A stretch of 64,000 nt of DNA from Aquisalimonas sp. (GCA_007126095.1 SLBZ01000061.1:1-64000), one strand, 5' to 3'; shown: positions 35,258-44,028, numbered from the stretch's first letter. The notes: generated by a model from the sequence alone, not told the origin. Numbers and translations: made by a program.

Positions 35258-35291
35258 GCCCGTGCATCTGCCTGCGGGTGGATGCACGGGC
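35258..35291 (+). terminator. Strong hairpin after amiE (partial terminator or mRNA processing/stability element)
   Basis: GCCCGTGCATC (35258-35268) and GATGCACGGGC (35281-35291) form a perfect 11-bp stem with a 12-base loop, nine bases after the amiE stop. No T run follows. It could reduce expression of amiB-amiC-amiR relative to amiE, or protect the amiE message. Confidence 0.6.
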
Positions 35292-35339
35292 CCTATCCCG
35301 TCCCGAATGCGGGGCCCATGGACAGCGCAAGGAGGCTTG

Positions 35340-36446
35340 ATGCCGTTCATCAATGACATGCTGGACTCGGTCGAACGACAGGGCGCTGACAAGGCTGCAC
35401 TGGCCGCCGAGAATCAGACCACCACGCCCGCGGCTGATGGCGGCGCGGGCGCTGGCCTGCAGAGCCGTTTCCGGTTCGATATTGGCGCCGTCATGGCGAC
35501 CGTGCGGCACGAAGTGCGGGGGCAGCCCCATGCACTGGATGCCATCGAGCGGATGCTCAAGGTGGTGCGCGCCGACATCGCCGACCCGCGCCGACCGCCC
35601 TTTACGGCCTTGTTCCTCGGCCCAACCGGCGTCGGCAAGACCGAGACAGTGCGGGCGCTTGCTCGGGGCCTTTACGGTGACGCCGATGCCATCTGCCGTG
35701 TGGACATGAATACGCTGTCCCAGGAGCACTACGCCGCCGCACTCACCGGCGCGCCGCCGGGATATGTGGGTGCAAAGGAAGGCAAGACCATACTTGACCA
35801 GGAGCTGCTCGAGGGGCATCGGGGCAAACCCGGTATCGTGCTTCTGGACGAGATCGAGAAAGCCAGCCCCGAGGTCACCCAGGCGCTGCTGAACGTATTC
35901 GACAACGGCCTGCTCACTGTTGCGTCCGGCGAGCGGACCTACAGCTTCCGTAATGCGCTGGTGTTCATGACCAGCAACTTGGGCGCGCGCGAGATAGAGG
36001 AACGGGGGCGTCGTGAGAGCAGCGGTTGGCGTCGGCTGCTGCCCCGGCGCCGCGAGGCGTTGCACGACATGCTTCTGGCCCGCCTGAATCGCCATTTCTC
36101 GCCGGAGTTCGTCAATCGCATTGATAACGTCAGCGTGTTCAACTGGATCGAGCGGGAACTGGTCGAGGAACTGGTGGACGTGGAGATCGAGCGGCTCAAC
36201 CGGCGCCTGCAGAAGCACGGTTGCAAACTCCGCCTGACCCCGCCGGCGCGTCGTTTCCTGGCCGATGCCGGTTTCGACCGACAATACGGGGCCAGAGCCC
36301 TTCGCCGCACGCTACGCGCCGAGGTCGAGGTGCCTTTCGCGGAGTTTCTGCTTGAGAACGCCGGTGCAGTGCAGCCGGCGGGTGGCGAGTTGCTCCTTTA
36401 TGAAGCCGATCTGGCGGGGGGGCGCGTGCGGTTCATGCCCGGATAG
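35340..36446 (+). CDS. amiB: AmiB, ClpB-type AAA+ ATPase of the amidase operon
   Basis: 368 residues from ATG 35340 (AAGGAGG 5 bp upstream). A single AAA+ module resembles the second ring of ClpA/ClpB: Walker A GPTGVGKTE, the pore-like segment GAPPGYVGAKEG, Walker B GIVLLDEIEKASPEV, sensor TSNLG, and the C-terminal D2-small domain with DRQYGARALRRTL. P. aeruginosa amiB occupies the same operon position and is a ClpB-like ATPase; its role is not well established. It may help assemble or remodel the transporter or regulator, which is inference. Confidence 0.88.
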   Translation: MPFINDMLDSVERQGADKAALAAENQTTTPAADGGAGAGLQSRFRFDIGAVMATVRHEVRGQPHALDAIERMLKVVRADIADPRRPPFTALFLGPTGVGKTETVRALARGLYGDADAICRVDMNTLSQEHYAAALTGAPPGYVGAKEGKTILDQELLEGHRGKPGIVLLDEIEKASPEVTQALLNVFDNGLLTVASGERTYSFRNALVFMTSNLGAREIEERGRRESSGWRRLLPRRREALHDMLLARLNRHFSPEFVNRIDNVSVFNWIERELVEELVDVEIERLNRRLQKHGCKLRLTPPARRFLADAGFDRQYGARALRRTLRAEVEVPFAEFLLENAGAVQPAGGELLLYEADLAGGRVRFMPG

Positions 36447-36557
36447 TGAAGGTGAGATGCAGCAGTCTCCTGCTAGGATCCGGGGAGCTGCCAGCCCTGC
36501 GTCGAGGGCGCCGGGAGCGTCGTCGTTGTCATTCATTCGGAGGCTCCATAACCCGCC

Positions 36558-37712
36558 ATGAAGGGATACACAGATAAGCCCTGGTCCGTTGGCATCCTGT
36601 TTTCACAGACAGGTGTAACGGCCATTATTGAACAGTCTCAGCTCAACGGGGCGCTGCTCGCCATTGATGAGATAAACGAGGCCGGCGGCATTGAGGGGCG
36701 ACCGATCGACCCGGTGATTCTCGATCCGCAGTCCGAGCCCGCTCGCTACCGTGAACTGGCGGAGCAGCTGCTTGCCGATCCGGACATCAACGTCATCTTC
36801 GGCTGTTACATGTCCTCCTCCCGGAAGGAGGTGCTGCCGGTCGTCGAGCGTCACAACGGCCTACTGTTCTACCCCACGCTCTACGAGGGGTTCGAGTACT
36901 CCCCGAACGTCATCTACGGAGGCGCTGCTCCGAACCAGAACAGCCTGCCCCTCGCCATGTACCTCATGGAGAACTACGGTTCGCGCTTCTATTTCGTTGG
37001 CTCGGACTACATTTATCCGCGCGAATCGAACCGCGTGATGCGCAACATCGTGCGCCAGGGCGGTGGCGAGGTGGTTGCCGAAGAGTACGTGGATCTCAAT
37101 GCAGGGCCCGAGGATTTTCAGGCTATTCTTGAAGATATCGCCCGGGTGGAACCCGACGTAATCTTCTCCACCGTCGTCGGCACCGGAACCGTCAATTTCT
37201 ATCGCGCCTATCACGCCAGTGGTGGCGATGGGCGCAAACGACCCATCGCCAGCCTGACCACCAACGAGGCGGAGGTGGCGGCGATGGGGCCGGAGGCCGC
37301 GCTCGGGCACATCACCGCCGCGCCGTACTTCCGGAATCTGCCGGGAGAGGCGAACAGCGTGTTCCTGGAGCGCTACCGGGCGAAGTTCGGCGAAGTGCGA
37401 ACGGTAACCAGTTGCTGCGAGGCAGCGTACTTCCAGGTGCACCTGTTCGCGAATGCGCTGCGGCTGACTGGCACGACCAGCGCGGATCCGCTTCGGCGCG
37501 TGTTGCGCGGGGCGGAGTATGAGGCGCCTCAGGGCCGAATCAAGATCGACCCAGACAATAATCACACGTATCTCCAGTCGCGAATTGCACGGGTAACCGT
37601 GGACGGAGAATACAGGCTGGAGCGGGAGGCAACCCGTCCGATCAAGCCTGACCCCTACCTCGCCGTACCGGCGCTGAACGACTGGGCCAACGCGCCCATA
37701 CGGAAGGAGTGA
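36558..37712 (+). CDS. amiC: AmiC, amide sensor/negative regulator of AmiR
   Basis: 384 residues, without a signal peptide (starts MKGYTDKPWSVGILFSQTGVTAIIEQSQLNGALLAIDEINEAGG). It is a type 1 periplasmic-binding fold acting in the cytoplasm. Conserved stretches include LLFYPTLYEGFEYSPNVIYGGAAPNQ and SDYIYPRESNRVMRNIV. In Pseudomonas, AmiC binds acetamide and otherwise holds AmiR inactive. Its stop overlaps the amiR start, so the pair is translationally coupled, as expected for a stoichiometric complex. It is a paralogue of the exported binding protein at the start of the operon. Confidence 0.94.
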   Translation: MKGYTDKPWSVGILFSQTGVTAIIEQSQLNGALLAIDEINEAGGIEGRPIDPVILDPQSEPARYRELAEQLLADPDINVIFGCYMSSSRKEVLPVVERHNGLLFYPTLYEGFEYSPNVIYGGAAPNQNSLPLAMYLMENYGSRFYFVGSDYIYPRESNRVMRNIVRQGGGEVVAEEYVDLNAGPEDFQAILEDIARVEPDVIFSTVVGTGTVNFYRAYHASGGDGRKRPIASLTTNEAEVAAMGPEAALGHITAAPYFRNLPGEANSVFLERYRAKFGEVRTVTSCCEAAYFQVHLFANALRLTGTTSADPLRRVLRGAEYEAPQGRIKIDPDNNHTYLQSRIARVTVDGEYRLEREATRPIKPDPYLAVPALNDWANAPIRKE

Positions 37713-38359
37713 TGGACAACGAGGACATCATACAGCGGCTGCGTGGCCTGAACGTTCTGGTGCTGCACCCGAGAGACGGCGATGCCGAAGAGTTGCTGCA
37801 GCAGCTCATGCGGATCGGCTGTCGTGCGCAGGCGATCTGGCCACCGCCGAGGATGTCCACGGAGCAGGTCGACCTCGCCTTTGTCGAGGTGCGGGAGAAA
37901 CCGTCCGAAGTCACTGCGGATTTTCTCAAGCGGCAGCAGGAGCGGCCCACGTTGATCGGGCTGGCCGGCTACGAGAGCCCGTCGGTGCTGCACAACCTCA
38001 TTGACCTGGGGGTGGACGGGGTGTTGCCGAAGCCGGTGCGGCCATACGGGGTGCTGAGCAGCATCGTCAACGCCCGTCGTATCTGGCAGGAGGGCCGGAA
38101 GAAAGAAAAACTGATCACCAAGCTGAAGAGCAAGGTCGAGAACAGTCAGAAGCTCAATGAAGCCAAGCTTGTGCTCATGCGCATCCACGGCATCGAGGAA
38201 GAGCAGGCGTACCGCGCCATCCGTCATCAGGCCATGGAGTGCCGCAAGACAGTCACGGAGATCGCGCAGTCAATCATCGAATCCAATGCCTTGCTCCACA
38301 ACCTCGTTGTGCGGCCCAAGGCGGGGGATGAGTCCGTTGATGAAAGTGGCCGTGATTAG
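37712..38359 (+). CDS. amiR: AmiR, ANTAR-domain antitermination regulator
   Basis: 215 residues from the ATG at 37712, which overlaps the amiC stop (TGATG). A GTG at 37709 is an alternative. The N-terminal half is a pseudo-receiver fold (LNVLVLHPRDGDAEELLQQLMRIG) lacking the usual phosphorylated Asp. A coiled-coil linker (GRKKEKLITKLKSKVENSQKLNEAK) precedes the ANTAR domain at about residues 145-195 (AKLVLMRIHGIEEEQAYRAIRHQAMECRKTVTEIAQSII). The protein binds RNA and allows transcription past the leader terminator. The dual-hairpin target is seen at 29212-29266. Confidence 0.94.
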   Translation: MDNEDIIQRLRGLNVLVLHPRDGDAEELLQQLMRIGCRAQAIWPPPRMSTEQVDLAFVEVREKPSEVTADFLKRQQERPTLIGLAGYESPSVLHNLIDLGVDGVLPKPVRPYGVLSSIVNARRIWQEGRKKEKLITKLKSKVENSQKLNEAKLVLMRIHGIEEEQAYRAIRHQAMECRKTVTEIAQSIIESNALLHNLVVRPKAGDESVDESGRD

Positions 38360-38385
38360 CGGGTCCGGCAACGCCCGCTACGCGG

Positions 38386-40008
38386 TCACTCCGTCATCGG
38401 CGTGCGGAAGCGCTCGTCCAGCCGTTCCACTTCCGTGTCGATGTCCTCCTCCGGCTCCATGTCGCTGCTCTCCAGGCGGTGCCGCGCCGTGGGCAGCCGG
38501 ATTTCGAACTCCACGCCGTTGATGTTGAGCGGCTCGATGCTGACCCGGTGCGCCTTGCGTTTGGGGGTGTAGTCCAGTCGCCAGTGCGGGCGCTCCGGGT
38601 GCGCAGAGTCGAAATGGCGCTGCTTGCCGCTGGCGGCGAAGTCGTCCAGACGCTGGGTGTCGTCGCTGTCCTCCGGGGTGATTTCCACGCTCTTCAGTGG
38701 TGAGCCGAACGTCCATTCACGGGCGCCGTCGGGCTCGCCGTCGTGCGCGGTGATGTCCAGCGTTTCGGTGATCACCTCGCCGTCGTCCAGCTCCAGCCGC
38801 ACGGTGTAGCGCGCGGTCGGGGTTTCGATGTTGTGCACGTCGATGCGGCCTTCGTAGCCCTTCACGATCTCGCCCACGAAGTACAGCCCCAGCCCGCGGC
38901 CGTGGTGTTCCTTGGTGCGGCGCGTGGAGTAGCCGAGCTGGAAGAGGTTGTCGCGGTCGTCGTCGCGGATGTGCGGGCCGCGATTGTACACGCGCAGGCA
39001 CGCGTGGCCGTGCTCCTCGGTGAGGGTGAGGGCCACGGGCGCGAACGCCTTTTTGAAGCCGCGCTTGTTGGCGAAGAACTGCGCGTTCTTGAGCAGATTC
39101 TCCAGCAGCAGCACCAGGTGGTTCTCGTTGCCCAGCAGCTCACCGGCCGGTTCCAGATGCACGGTCCACTTGCTGTCGTGCAGGGTGTAGCCGGTGTCGT
39201 CATCGGGGGCGGGCATCGTTTCGTTGCGCACCACGGCAAGCGCCCGCCACGCGGCGCGCTGAGGCAGATAGGCCGGCTCGTAGGGCAGGGCGGCGTGGTC
39301 GTCACCCTGGAGCTCCCGCTGCACGTAGTGCTCCTCGCATTCGCACAGCAGATTGCCGATGTGCAGGGCGAGGTTGTCGGCGGTGGAGAGATCGAGTAGA
39401 TCCCAGAGATAGCGCATGGCGTCCAGGGCGGCTTCGTATTCCGCCTGCCGGGCGGCGGCGTCCGGATTGTCGGTGCCGGCTGCGTCGAGCGCCGCGCGGT
39501 TGGCGGCGGCCGCATGCTGCAGGGCCGTCTGCACCTTGTCGAAGCTGATCACGCCGTTGTGGCGCACTTCCGCGGCGATGCTCTTGAAGTGCAGAAACTT
39601 CTCGTCGTACTCGATGTACTCCAGCAGCTTGTCGCTGATGAACAGCTTCAGTTTGTCGGCGTGGCCGGAGTAGGTGTGCGCCTTCATCTGCAGCTGCTTC
39701 TTGCGCTCCCACAGCGCGTCGAGCTGGCGGTTCAGGTGCAGCAGATCGGCTTTCTGGCCGGCGTACTGGCGCCGGTAGCGGCGCAGGTCCAGAAGCAGCA
39801 GCAGGATGAACCCGCCCAGCGCTCCGTAGGCGGCGTCCAGCCGCAGCCATTCGCGCGGGATGTCGTAGTAGGTGGCGAGCCAGGGCTCGGTCACCGCCAG
39901 CAGGTAGGTGAGCGCGAGCAGGGCGCCCAGGGCGCTCAGCCACGGGAAAGTGACCTTGGTGATCCGCGTGGTCGGGCGGCTGATGTCGGCGTCGTCGGTG
40001 TCGGTCAT
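38386..40008 (-). CDS. Membrane sensor kinase-like protein with HATPase domain
   Basis: 540 residues from ATG 40008. Two membrane helices lie at about 20-40 and 60-75, with a coiled coil at 75-115. The C-terminal half holds an HATPase fold: N-box LLENLLKNAQFFANKRG (about residue 300), F-box-like LFQLGYSTRRTKEHHG, and G-box GRGLGLYFVGEIVKGYEG. A canonical phospho-acceptor H-box (HExxN/P) was not recognised; the region KFLHFKSIAAEVRHNG is the only candidate. A long acidic C-terminal tail follows the ATPase domain. The gene overlaps the response regulator by 4 bp (ATGA). It is convergent with amiR. Confidence 0.75.
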   Translation of the reverse strand: MTDTDDADISRPTTRITKVTFPWLSALGALLALTYLLAVTEPWLATYYDIPREWLRLDAAYGALGGFILLLLLDLRRYRRQYAGQKADLLHLNRQLDALWERKKQLQMKAHTYSGHADKLKLFISDKLLEYIEYDEKFLHFKSIAAEVRHNGVISFDKVQTALQHAAAANRAALDAAGTDNPDAAARQAEYEAALDAMRYLWDLLDLSTADNLALHIGNLLCECEEHYVQRELQGDDHAALPYEPAYLPQRAAWRALAVVRNETMPAPDDDTGYTLHDSKWTVHLEPAGELLGNENHLVLLLENLLKNAQFFANKRGFKKAFAPVALTLTEEHGHACLRVYNRGPHIRDDDRDNLFQLGYSTRRTKEHHGRGLGLYFVGEIVKGYEGRIDVHNIETPTARYTVRLELDDGEVITETLDITAHDGEPDGAREWTFGSPLKSVEITPEDSDDTQRLDDFAASGKQRHFDSAHPERPHWRLDYTPKRKAHRVSIEPLNINGVEFEIRLPTARHRLESSDMEPEEDIDTEVERLDERFRTPMTE

Positions 40009-40814
40009 GTCTCGGCTCCCTTGACCGGTCGCCAGCAATACGCGCCTTCGTCGCCGAAGGTAACGATGCCTTCGCCGCCGTCGCAGATGGCCTGGAAGCG
40101 GCCATCACCGCCCATGGCCTGGTCGAACGCGCGGCGCAGGGTGCGGATGTGCTGGCGGTAGCTGGCGTAGGAGAAGCGGTCCGTGTCGGTATCCAGGTGC
40201 TCGGCCATCTGCTCGGTGGTCACGGCGCGGGGCGAGGCCTCCACCAGGTAGCGCAGGATCTTGCGCGGCATGGGCGCCAGCGGGCGTTTCGCATTGGCCG
40301 GGTTCATGAGCTTGCTGCCGCGCCAGTACACCTCCCAGGTCACGGTATCCAGGGTGAGATCGCCGCTTTGCAGCACGTCGCCGGACTGCGCCGGGCCGGG
40401 CTGGCGCATGTCGCTCTGGCGGAGCGCCGCCTTGATCCGCCAGCACAGCACCTGCTCCACGTTGCGCTGATGTTTGGCGATGAAATCCCGGGCGCCCGAG
40501 GTCTCGAACGCCTGCTCCTCGATGCCGGTGCCGCTGTGCTCGGAGAGGTAGATGATGGGCAGGTCGGGCCACTTGCGCTGCAGCGCGCGGGATACGGAGA
40601 AGCCGGCGGCGTCGTTGCCGTTCATGTTCGCGTCCAGCAGGGCGAGATCCGGTGCGCCGTCGTCGCTCACCTGGCGGATGTGCTGGCAGGCGGCCTCCGC
40701 GAACTTGAACACCTGCACCTCGGTCGGCGCGGCGTCAAATGCCGTCTCCTCCAGCACCGGCCTGAATCGCTCGATCCAGTGCAGCTGGTCTTCCACCCAC
40801 AGAATCACCGCCAT
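40005..40814 (-). CDS. Response regulator with C-terminal winged helix
   Basis: 269 residues from ATG 40814. The receiver domain has the acidic pair ED in ILWVEDQ, phospho-acceptor Asp in LALLDANMNG, the Ser in IIYLSEHSG and Lys in DFIAKHQ, so all key residues are present. The C-terminal part is an OmpR/PhoB-like DNA-binding winged helix (PRKILRYLVEASPRAVTTEQMAEHLDTDTDRFSYASYRQHIRTLRRAFDQ). It is the first gene of a two-gene unit with the kinase and is divergent from the coiled-coil membrane protein and VWA-like lipoprotein, which it may control. Confidence 0.82.
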   Translation of the reverse strand: MAVILWVEDQLHWIERFRPVLEETAFDAAPTEVQVFKFAEAACQHIRQVSDDGAPDLALLDANMNGNDAAGFSVSRALQRKWPDLPIIYLSEHSGTGIEEQAFETSGARDFIAKHQRNVEQVLCWRIKAALRQSDMRQPGPAQSGDVLQSGDLTLDTVTWEVYWRGSKLMNPANAKRPLAPMPRKILRYLVEASPRAVTTEQMAEHLDTDTDRFSYASYRQHIRTLRRAFDQAMGGDGRFQAICDGGEGIVTFGDEGAYCWRPVKGAET

Positions 40815-41027
40815 GGCGCGCCCGTACTCCCCTGGCAACAGCCCCGCAACGTAGCACGCCGGCGACACCGCCAGACGTGACGGCCATCAACCCTCGCGCA
40901 TCCGGCGGCCGGTGCGTCGTGTTCACGGATTTTTCACCAGCGCGCGGGAGACTCCACTCAACGCTGAAGACGGGCCCGCCCGTCAGGGGCGCCACCACAA
41001 CAACCATACAGGCACAGGGTGATCATC

Positions 41028-42542
41028 ATGTTGGCTGACATACTCTACATCTGGTCGGATTCGCCGGGGCTGTCGCTGGCCATCTGGCTCGTGATCGGCA
41101 TAACCGTGTTGTACCTGGGGCGCCCCCACGCCCACCACGTGCTGCGTGGCACCGGGCGGGCCATCGACGGCGCCCTGCGACTGGCTGCCGCCAGCCTGCG
41201 CCAGCTCGAGAAACGGGTGGCGAAGCGCAACCGCGACGTGCTCCTGGCCGTGGGCCGGGAAGAGGCCGAGAAGGCCATCGAGCGGGAGTTCACCCGCGTG
41301 AACGCCATCGTCGAGCGCGAGCTCAGCCACTACCCGGCGCTGCACCGCAAGCTCGCCGAGACCATCGAGAAGATCGAGGCCGACTACCAGGCCTCCACCG
41401 ATCAGGCACCGCTGCCGCCGGACTGGTCCGAGCTCACGTCCACCATCTCCTCGCTGCCCAGCTCCGGCGACCCGGCCGTGGGCAAGATCCTGGAGAACAT
41501 CCGCGAGGCCGTGGAGAACTCCCACAAGGAGACGCTCAAGGCCTACCAGAAGAGCGTGAACGAGCGCCACAAGATCCTGCACGGCATGCAGGGCGACTGG
41601 CGCACGGTGAGCACCACCATGGACAAGGTGCAGACCACCATCACCGGCCTCGAAGAGCGCGCCGCGGCCATCGACCGCCACATGGCCAACTACGAGGCCA
41701 TGCGCCGGGAAGACGACAAGGCCGTGCACGCGCTCACGGCGTCGTCGGTGACGCAGTTCTTCATCGCCTCCCTGGTGCTGGTGATCGCCGCCTTCGGCGG
41801 CCTCATCAACTTCCACCTGATCGCGCTGCCCATGTCCGAGATGGTGGGCGGGGCCGCCTACATCGGCTCCATGCGCGTGTCCGACATCGCCGCGCTGGTG
41901 ATCATCATGGTGGAGATCTCCATGGGGATATTCCTGCTCGAGGCGCTGCAGATCACCAAGCTGTTTCCCATGATCGGCCGCATGGAAGACCGCATGCGCA
42001 AGCGCATGGCCATCGCCGCGTTCACCATCCTGTTCATCTTCGCCAGCATCGAGGCCTCGCTCGCCTACATGCGTGACCTGCTGGTGATGGATCAGCAGGC
42101 CCTGACCCAGTCCCTCGCGGGCGGTGCCGCGGCCGAGGCGCAGTTCCGCTGGATCCCGTCGGTGGCGCAGCTTCTGCTCGGGTTCATCCTGCCGTTCGCG
42201 CTGGCCTTCGTCGCCATCCCGCTGGAGGCGTTCATCAACTCCCTGCGTACGGTCCTCGGGCTGCTGGTGCTGGGCGTGGTGCGCGTGCTGCGGGTGGTGG
42301 TGCGGCTCGCCGGCGGCGTGGCCAGCCACCTGAGCAAGGTGCTGGTGAGCCTCTACGACCTGCTGATCATGCTGCCGCTCAGCATCGAGCGGATGATCGC
42401 CCACCGCCGCGAAACCGCCCATGCAGGGGACGAGGACGACACCGACGCGGACACCCCCGCGAAGCCGAAGACCAAACGCCGCCGCCGCGCCAGCAGCGAT
42501 GCCGACACGGACGACACCCAGCTCACCGAACGGGAGGCCTGA
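41028..42542 (+). CDS. Coiled-coil polytopic membrane protein of unknown function
   Basis: 504 residues from ATG 41028 (AGGG 8 bp upstream; GTG 41019 is possible). One N-terminal helix (about 12-32) is followed by a long charged, heptad-like region (about 45-230, with KRVAKRNRDVLLAVGREEAEKAIEREFTRVNAIV). Four or five further helices cluster between 240 and 440. The cytoplasmic tail is alternately acidic and lysine/arginine-rich (KPKTKRRRRASSD). I do not recognise a family. It is followed by 3 bp and the VWA-like lipoprotein, and is divergent from the two-component pair. Confidence 0.7.
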   Translation: MLADILYIWSDSPGLSLAIWLVIGITVLYLGRPHAHHVLRGTGRAIDGALRLAAASLRQLEKRVAKRNRDVLLAVGREEAEKAIEREFTRVNAIVERELSHYPALHRKLAETIEKIEADYQASTDQAPLPPDWSELTSTISSLPSSGDPAVGKILENIREAVENSHKETLKAYQKSVNERHKILHGMQGDWRTVSTTMDKVQTTITGLEERAAAIDRHMANYEAMRREDDKAVHALTASSVTQFFIASLVLVIAAFGGLINFHLIALPMSEMVGGAAYIGSMRVSDIAALVIIMVEISMGIFLLEALQITKLFPMIGRMEDRMRKRMAIAAFTILFIFASIEASLAYMRDLLVMDQQALTQSLAGGAAAEAQFRWIPSVAQLLLGFILPFALAFVAIPLEAFINSLRTVLGLLVLGVVRVLRVVVRLAGGVASHLSKVLVSLYDLLIMLPLSIERMIAHRRETAHAGDEDDTDADTPAKPKTKRRRRASSDADTDDTQLTEREA

Positions 42543-42545
42543 GCC

Positions 42546-43265
42546 ATGCTGACGAACACCAACCAGACGCAGACCGCATCCACCACCCGGCCCAGCGCCC
42601 GCCGCACGCGGCGGGGCCTGGCCCTGGCCTTCTGTGCCGCCGTCGCCACCGCGCTGAGCGGCTGCGGCGAGCCGACCAACAACAGCCGCGCCGCCTTCGT
42701 GCTGGTGGACATCTCCGAGAACTACGCCAGCGAGATGGAGAAGGCCCGCACGCTCACCAACCACCTGCTTGCGCAGATGGAGAGCGGCGACTCCCTGGCC
42801 ATCGGCTTCATCGACAACAGCAGCTACTCCGAGCGCAACATCATCGCCAGCGCCGAGTTCGACCACCGGCCGAGCGTCGCCACACAGCAGAAGCGGGAAG
42901 TGCGTGCCGACCTGGACGCCTTCCTGGAGCGCTTCCGCGTGCCCAGCGCGCACAGCGACATCACCGGCGGCGTGTTCCTGGCGCGGGATTTCCTCAACGA
43001 GGCCAACGCCGGCGAGCGGCAGCTCTACATGGTCTCCGACCTGAACGAAGACCTGATGCCCGACCTCAAGCGCGACATCCCCCTCAACCTCAAGGGTGTC
43101 GACGTGGTGGCCGTGAACGTCACCCGCATGAGCGGCGACAACCACGACCCGCGCGCCTACGAGCGCCGCCTCGCCGACTGGCAGGAGCGCATCGAGTCCG
43201 GCGGCGGCCAGTGGCGCGTGGCCAACAACCTGGCACGGCTCGAAGTCGTGACCGCACAAAGGTAA
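42546..43265 (+). CDS. VWA-like lipoprotein of unknown function
   Basis: 239 residues. A lipoprotein signal is present: basic n-region (SARRTRRG), hydrophobic stretch (LALAFCAAVATAL) and lipobox LSGC. The mature part reads FVLVDISENYASEMEKARTLTNHLLAQMESGDSLAIGFIDNSSYS. This fits a von Willebrand A fold whose MIDAS-like DxS (DISEN) starts the first strand, with later candidates in AHSDITGGVFLARDFL and LYMVSDLNED. It would be anchored on the periplasmic or outer-membrane face. It sits in one operon with the coiled-coil membrane protein. The function is unknown. Confidence 0.68.
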   Translation: MLTNTNQTQTASTTRPSARRTRRGLALAFCAAVATALSGCGEPTNNSRAAFVLVDISENYASEMEKARTLTNHLLAQMESGDSLAIGFIDNSSYSERNIIASAEFDHRPSVATQQKREVRADLDAFLERFRVPSAHSDITGGVFLARDFLNEANAGERQLYMVSDLNEDLMPDLKRDIPLNLKGVDVVAVNVTRMSGDNHDPRAYERRLADWQERIESGGGQWRVANNLARLEVVTAQR

Positions 43266-43282
43266 GCAACAGTGGCGAGTTT

Positions 43283-43996
43283 ATGAGCGCACGCAACTAC
43301 CTCCTGATCCCAGGCGCCTGGACGGGCGCCTGGGTCTGGCATCACGTCGAACAGGCGCTGCGCGCACGGAGGCAGAACGCACGCTCCATGACACTCTCCG
43401 GCCTGGAAACGCTGGATGGCGACGTCTCCGCCATCCGGCTCAGCACCCATGTGCAGGAGGTGATGCAGTACATCCACGAGCGCGACCTGGACGACGTGAT
43501 CCTCGTGGGCCACGGCTACGGCGGGCTCGTGATCGGCCAAGTGGCCGACCTCCAGCGCGAGCGCATCGCCCATACCGTGTACGTGGACGCCAGCCTCCCG
43601 CGAGACCGGCACTCCTTGGTCGACACCATCGACCTCGACCCCGCGCACGAAACCCAGCGCATCAGCGCCAACAACGGCCGCTGGCCCGCACCCGATGCGG
43701 CGGCCCTGCAGCAGGAAGCAGCCCTCTCCAGCGAGCACGCCCGGTTCCTCAGTGAGCGGCTCGTGGGCCACCCGGGCCACGCCGTCACCGACCCGGCCGT
43801 GCTCGACCGGCCCCTGCACCACCAGGCCGGCACGGTGATCACCAGCGGCAACGCCACCACGCCGGATCACCCCGACCACTGGCGCACCTACCACCTGGAC
43901 GCCGGCCCTTGGCCCATGCTCTCAGCCCCGCTGGAGCTGACCTCCCTCCTCACGCACCGCATCGCCGGGCCGGAAGCCGCCTGCAAAGCAGGATGA
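43283..43996 (+). CDS. Alpha/beta-hydrolase-fold protein lacking the nucleophile serine
   Basis: 237 residues from ATG 43283. The sequence begins ARNYLLIPGAWTGAWVWHHVEQALRARRQNARSMTLSGLE, as in esterases of the EstC/salicylate-esterase-like group. The nucleophile elbow is ILVGHGYGGLVIG, where Gly replaces the catalytic Ser of GHSYGG (codons GGC CAC GGC TAC). A typical Asp (DAGPWPM region) and His can be suspected but are not clear. It is therefore likely a non-catalytic or altered homologue. It lies 17 bp after the VWA-like gene and may be in its operon; the TnpB element ends just behind it. Confidence 0.7.
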   Translation: MSARNYLLIPGAWTGAWVWHHVEQALRARRQNARSMTLSGLETLDGDVSAIRLSTHVQEVMQYIHERDLDDVILVGHGYGGLVIGQVADLQRERIAHTVYVDASLPRDRHSLVDTIDLDPAHETQRISANNGRWPAPDAAALQQEAALSSEHARFLSERLVGHPGHAVTDPAVLDRPLHHQAGTVITSGNATTPDHPDHWRTYHLDAGPWPMLSAPLELTSLLTHRIAGPEAACKAG

Positions 43997-44004
43997 ACTA
44001 CTCC

Positions 44005-44028
44005 CGCCAAGCCTTTCAGGCTATGGCG
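44005..44028. repeat. Subterminal hairpin at the tnpB 3' end (right-end type)
   Basis: On the minus strand CGCCA-TA-GCCT, loop GAA, AGGC-T-TGGCG forms an imperfect stem just past the tnpB stop, as in IS200/IS605 right ends, where the guide RNA also terminates. Confidence 0.6.

Noticed and set aside
38358..38379. AGCGGG...CCCGCT hairpin after amiR
   Set aside because: Only a 6-bp stem with a 10-base loop and no T tract; too weak to call as a terminator of the amidase operon.
40983..43259. Very long open frame (758 codons) on the minus strand opposite the membrane protein and VWA-like gene
   Set aside because: It is His- and Gly-rich low-complexity product with no domain, and exists because the GC-rich plus-strand genes leave few stop codons on the other strand.
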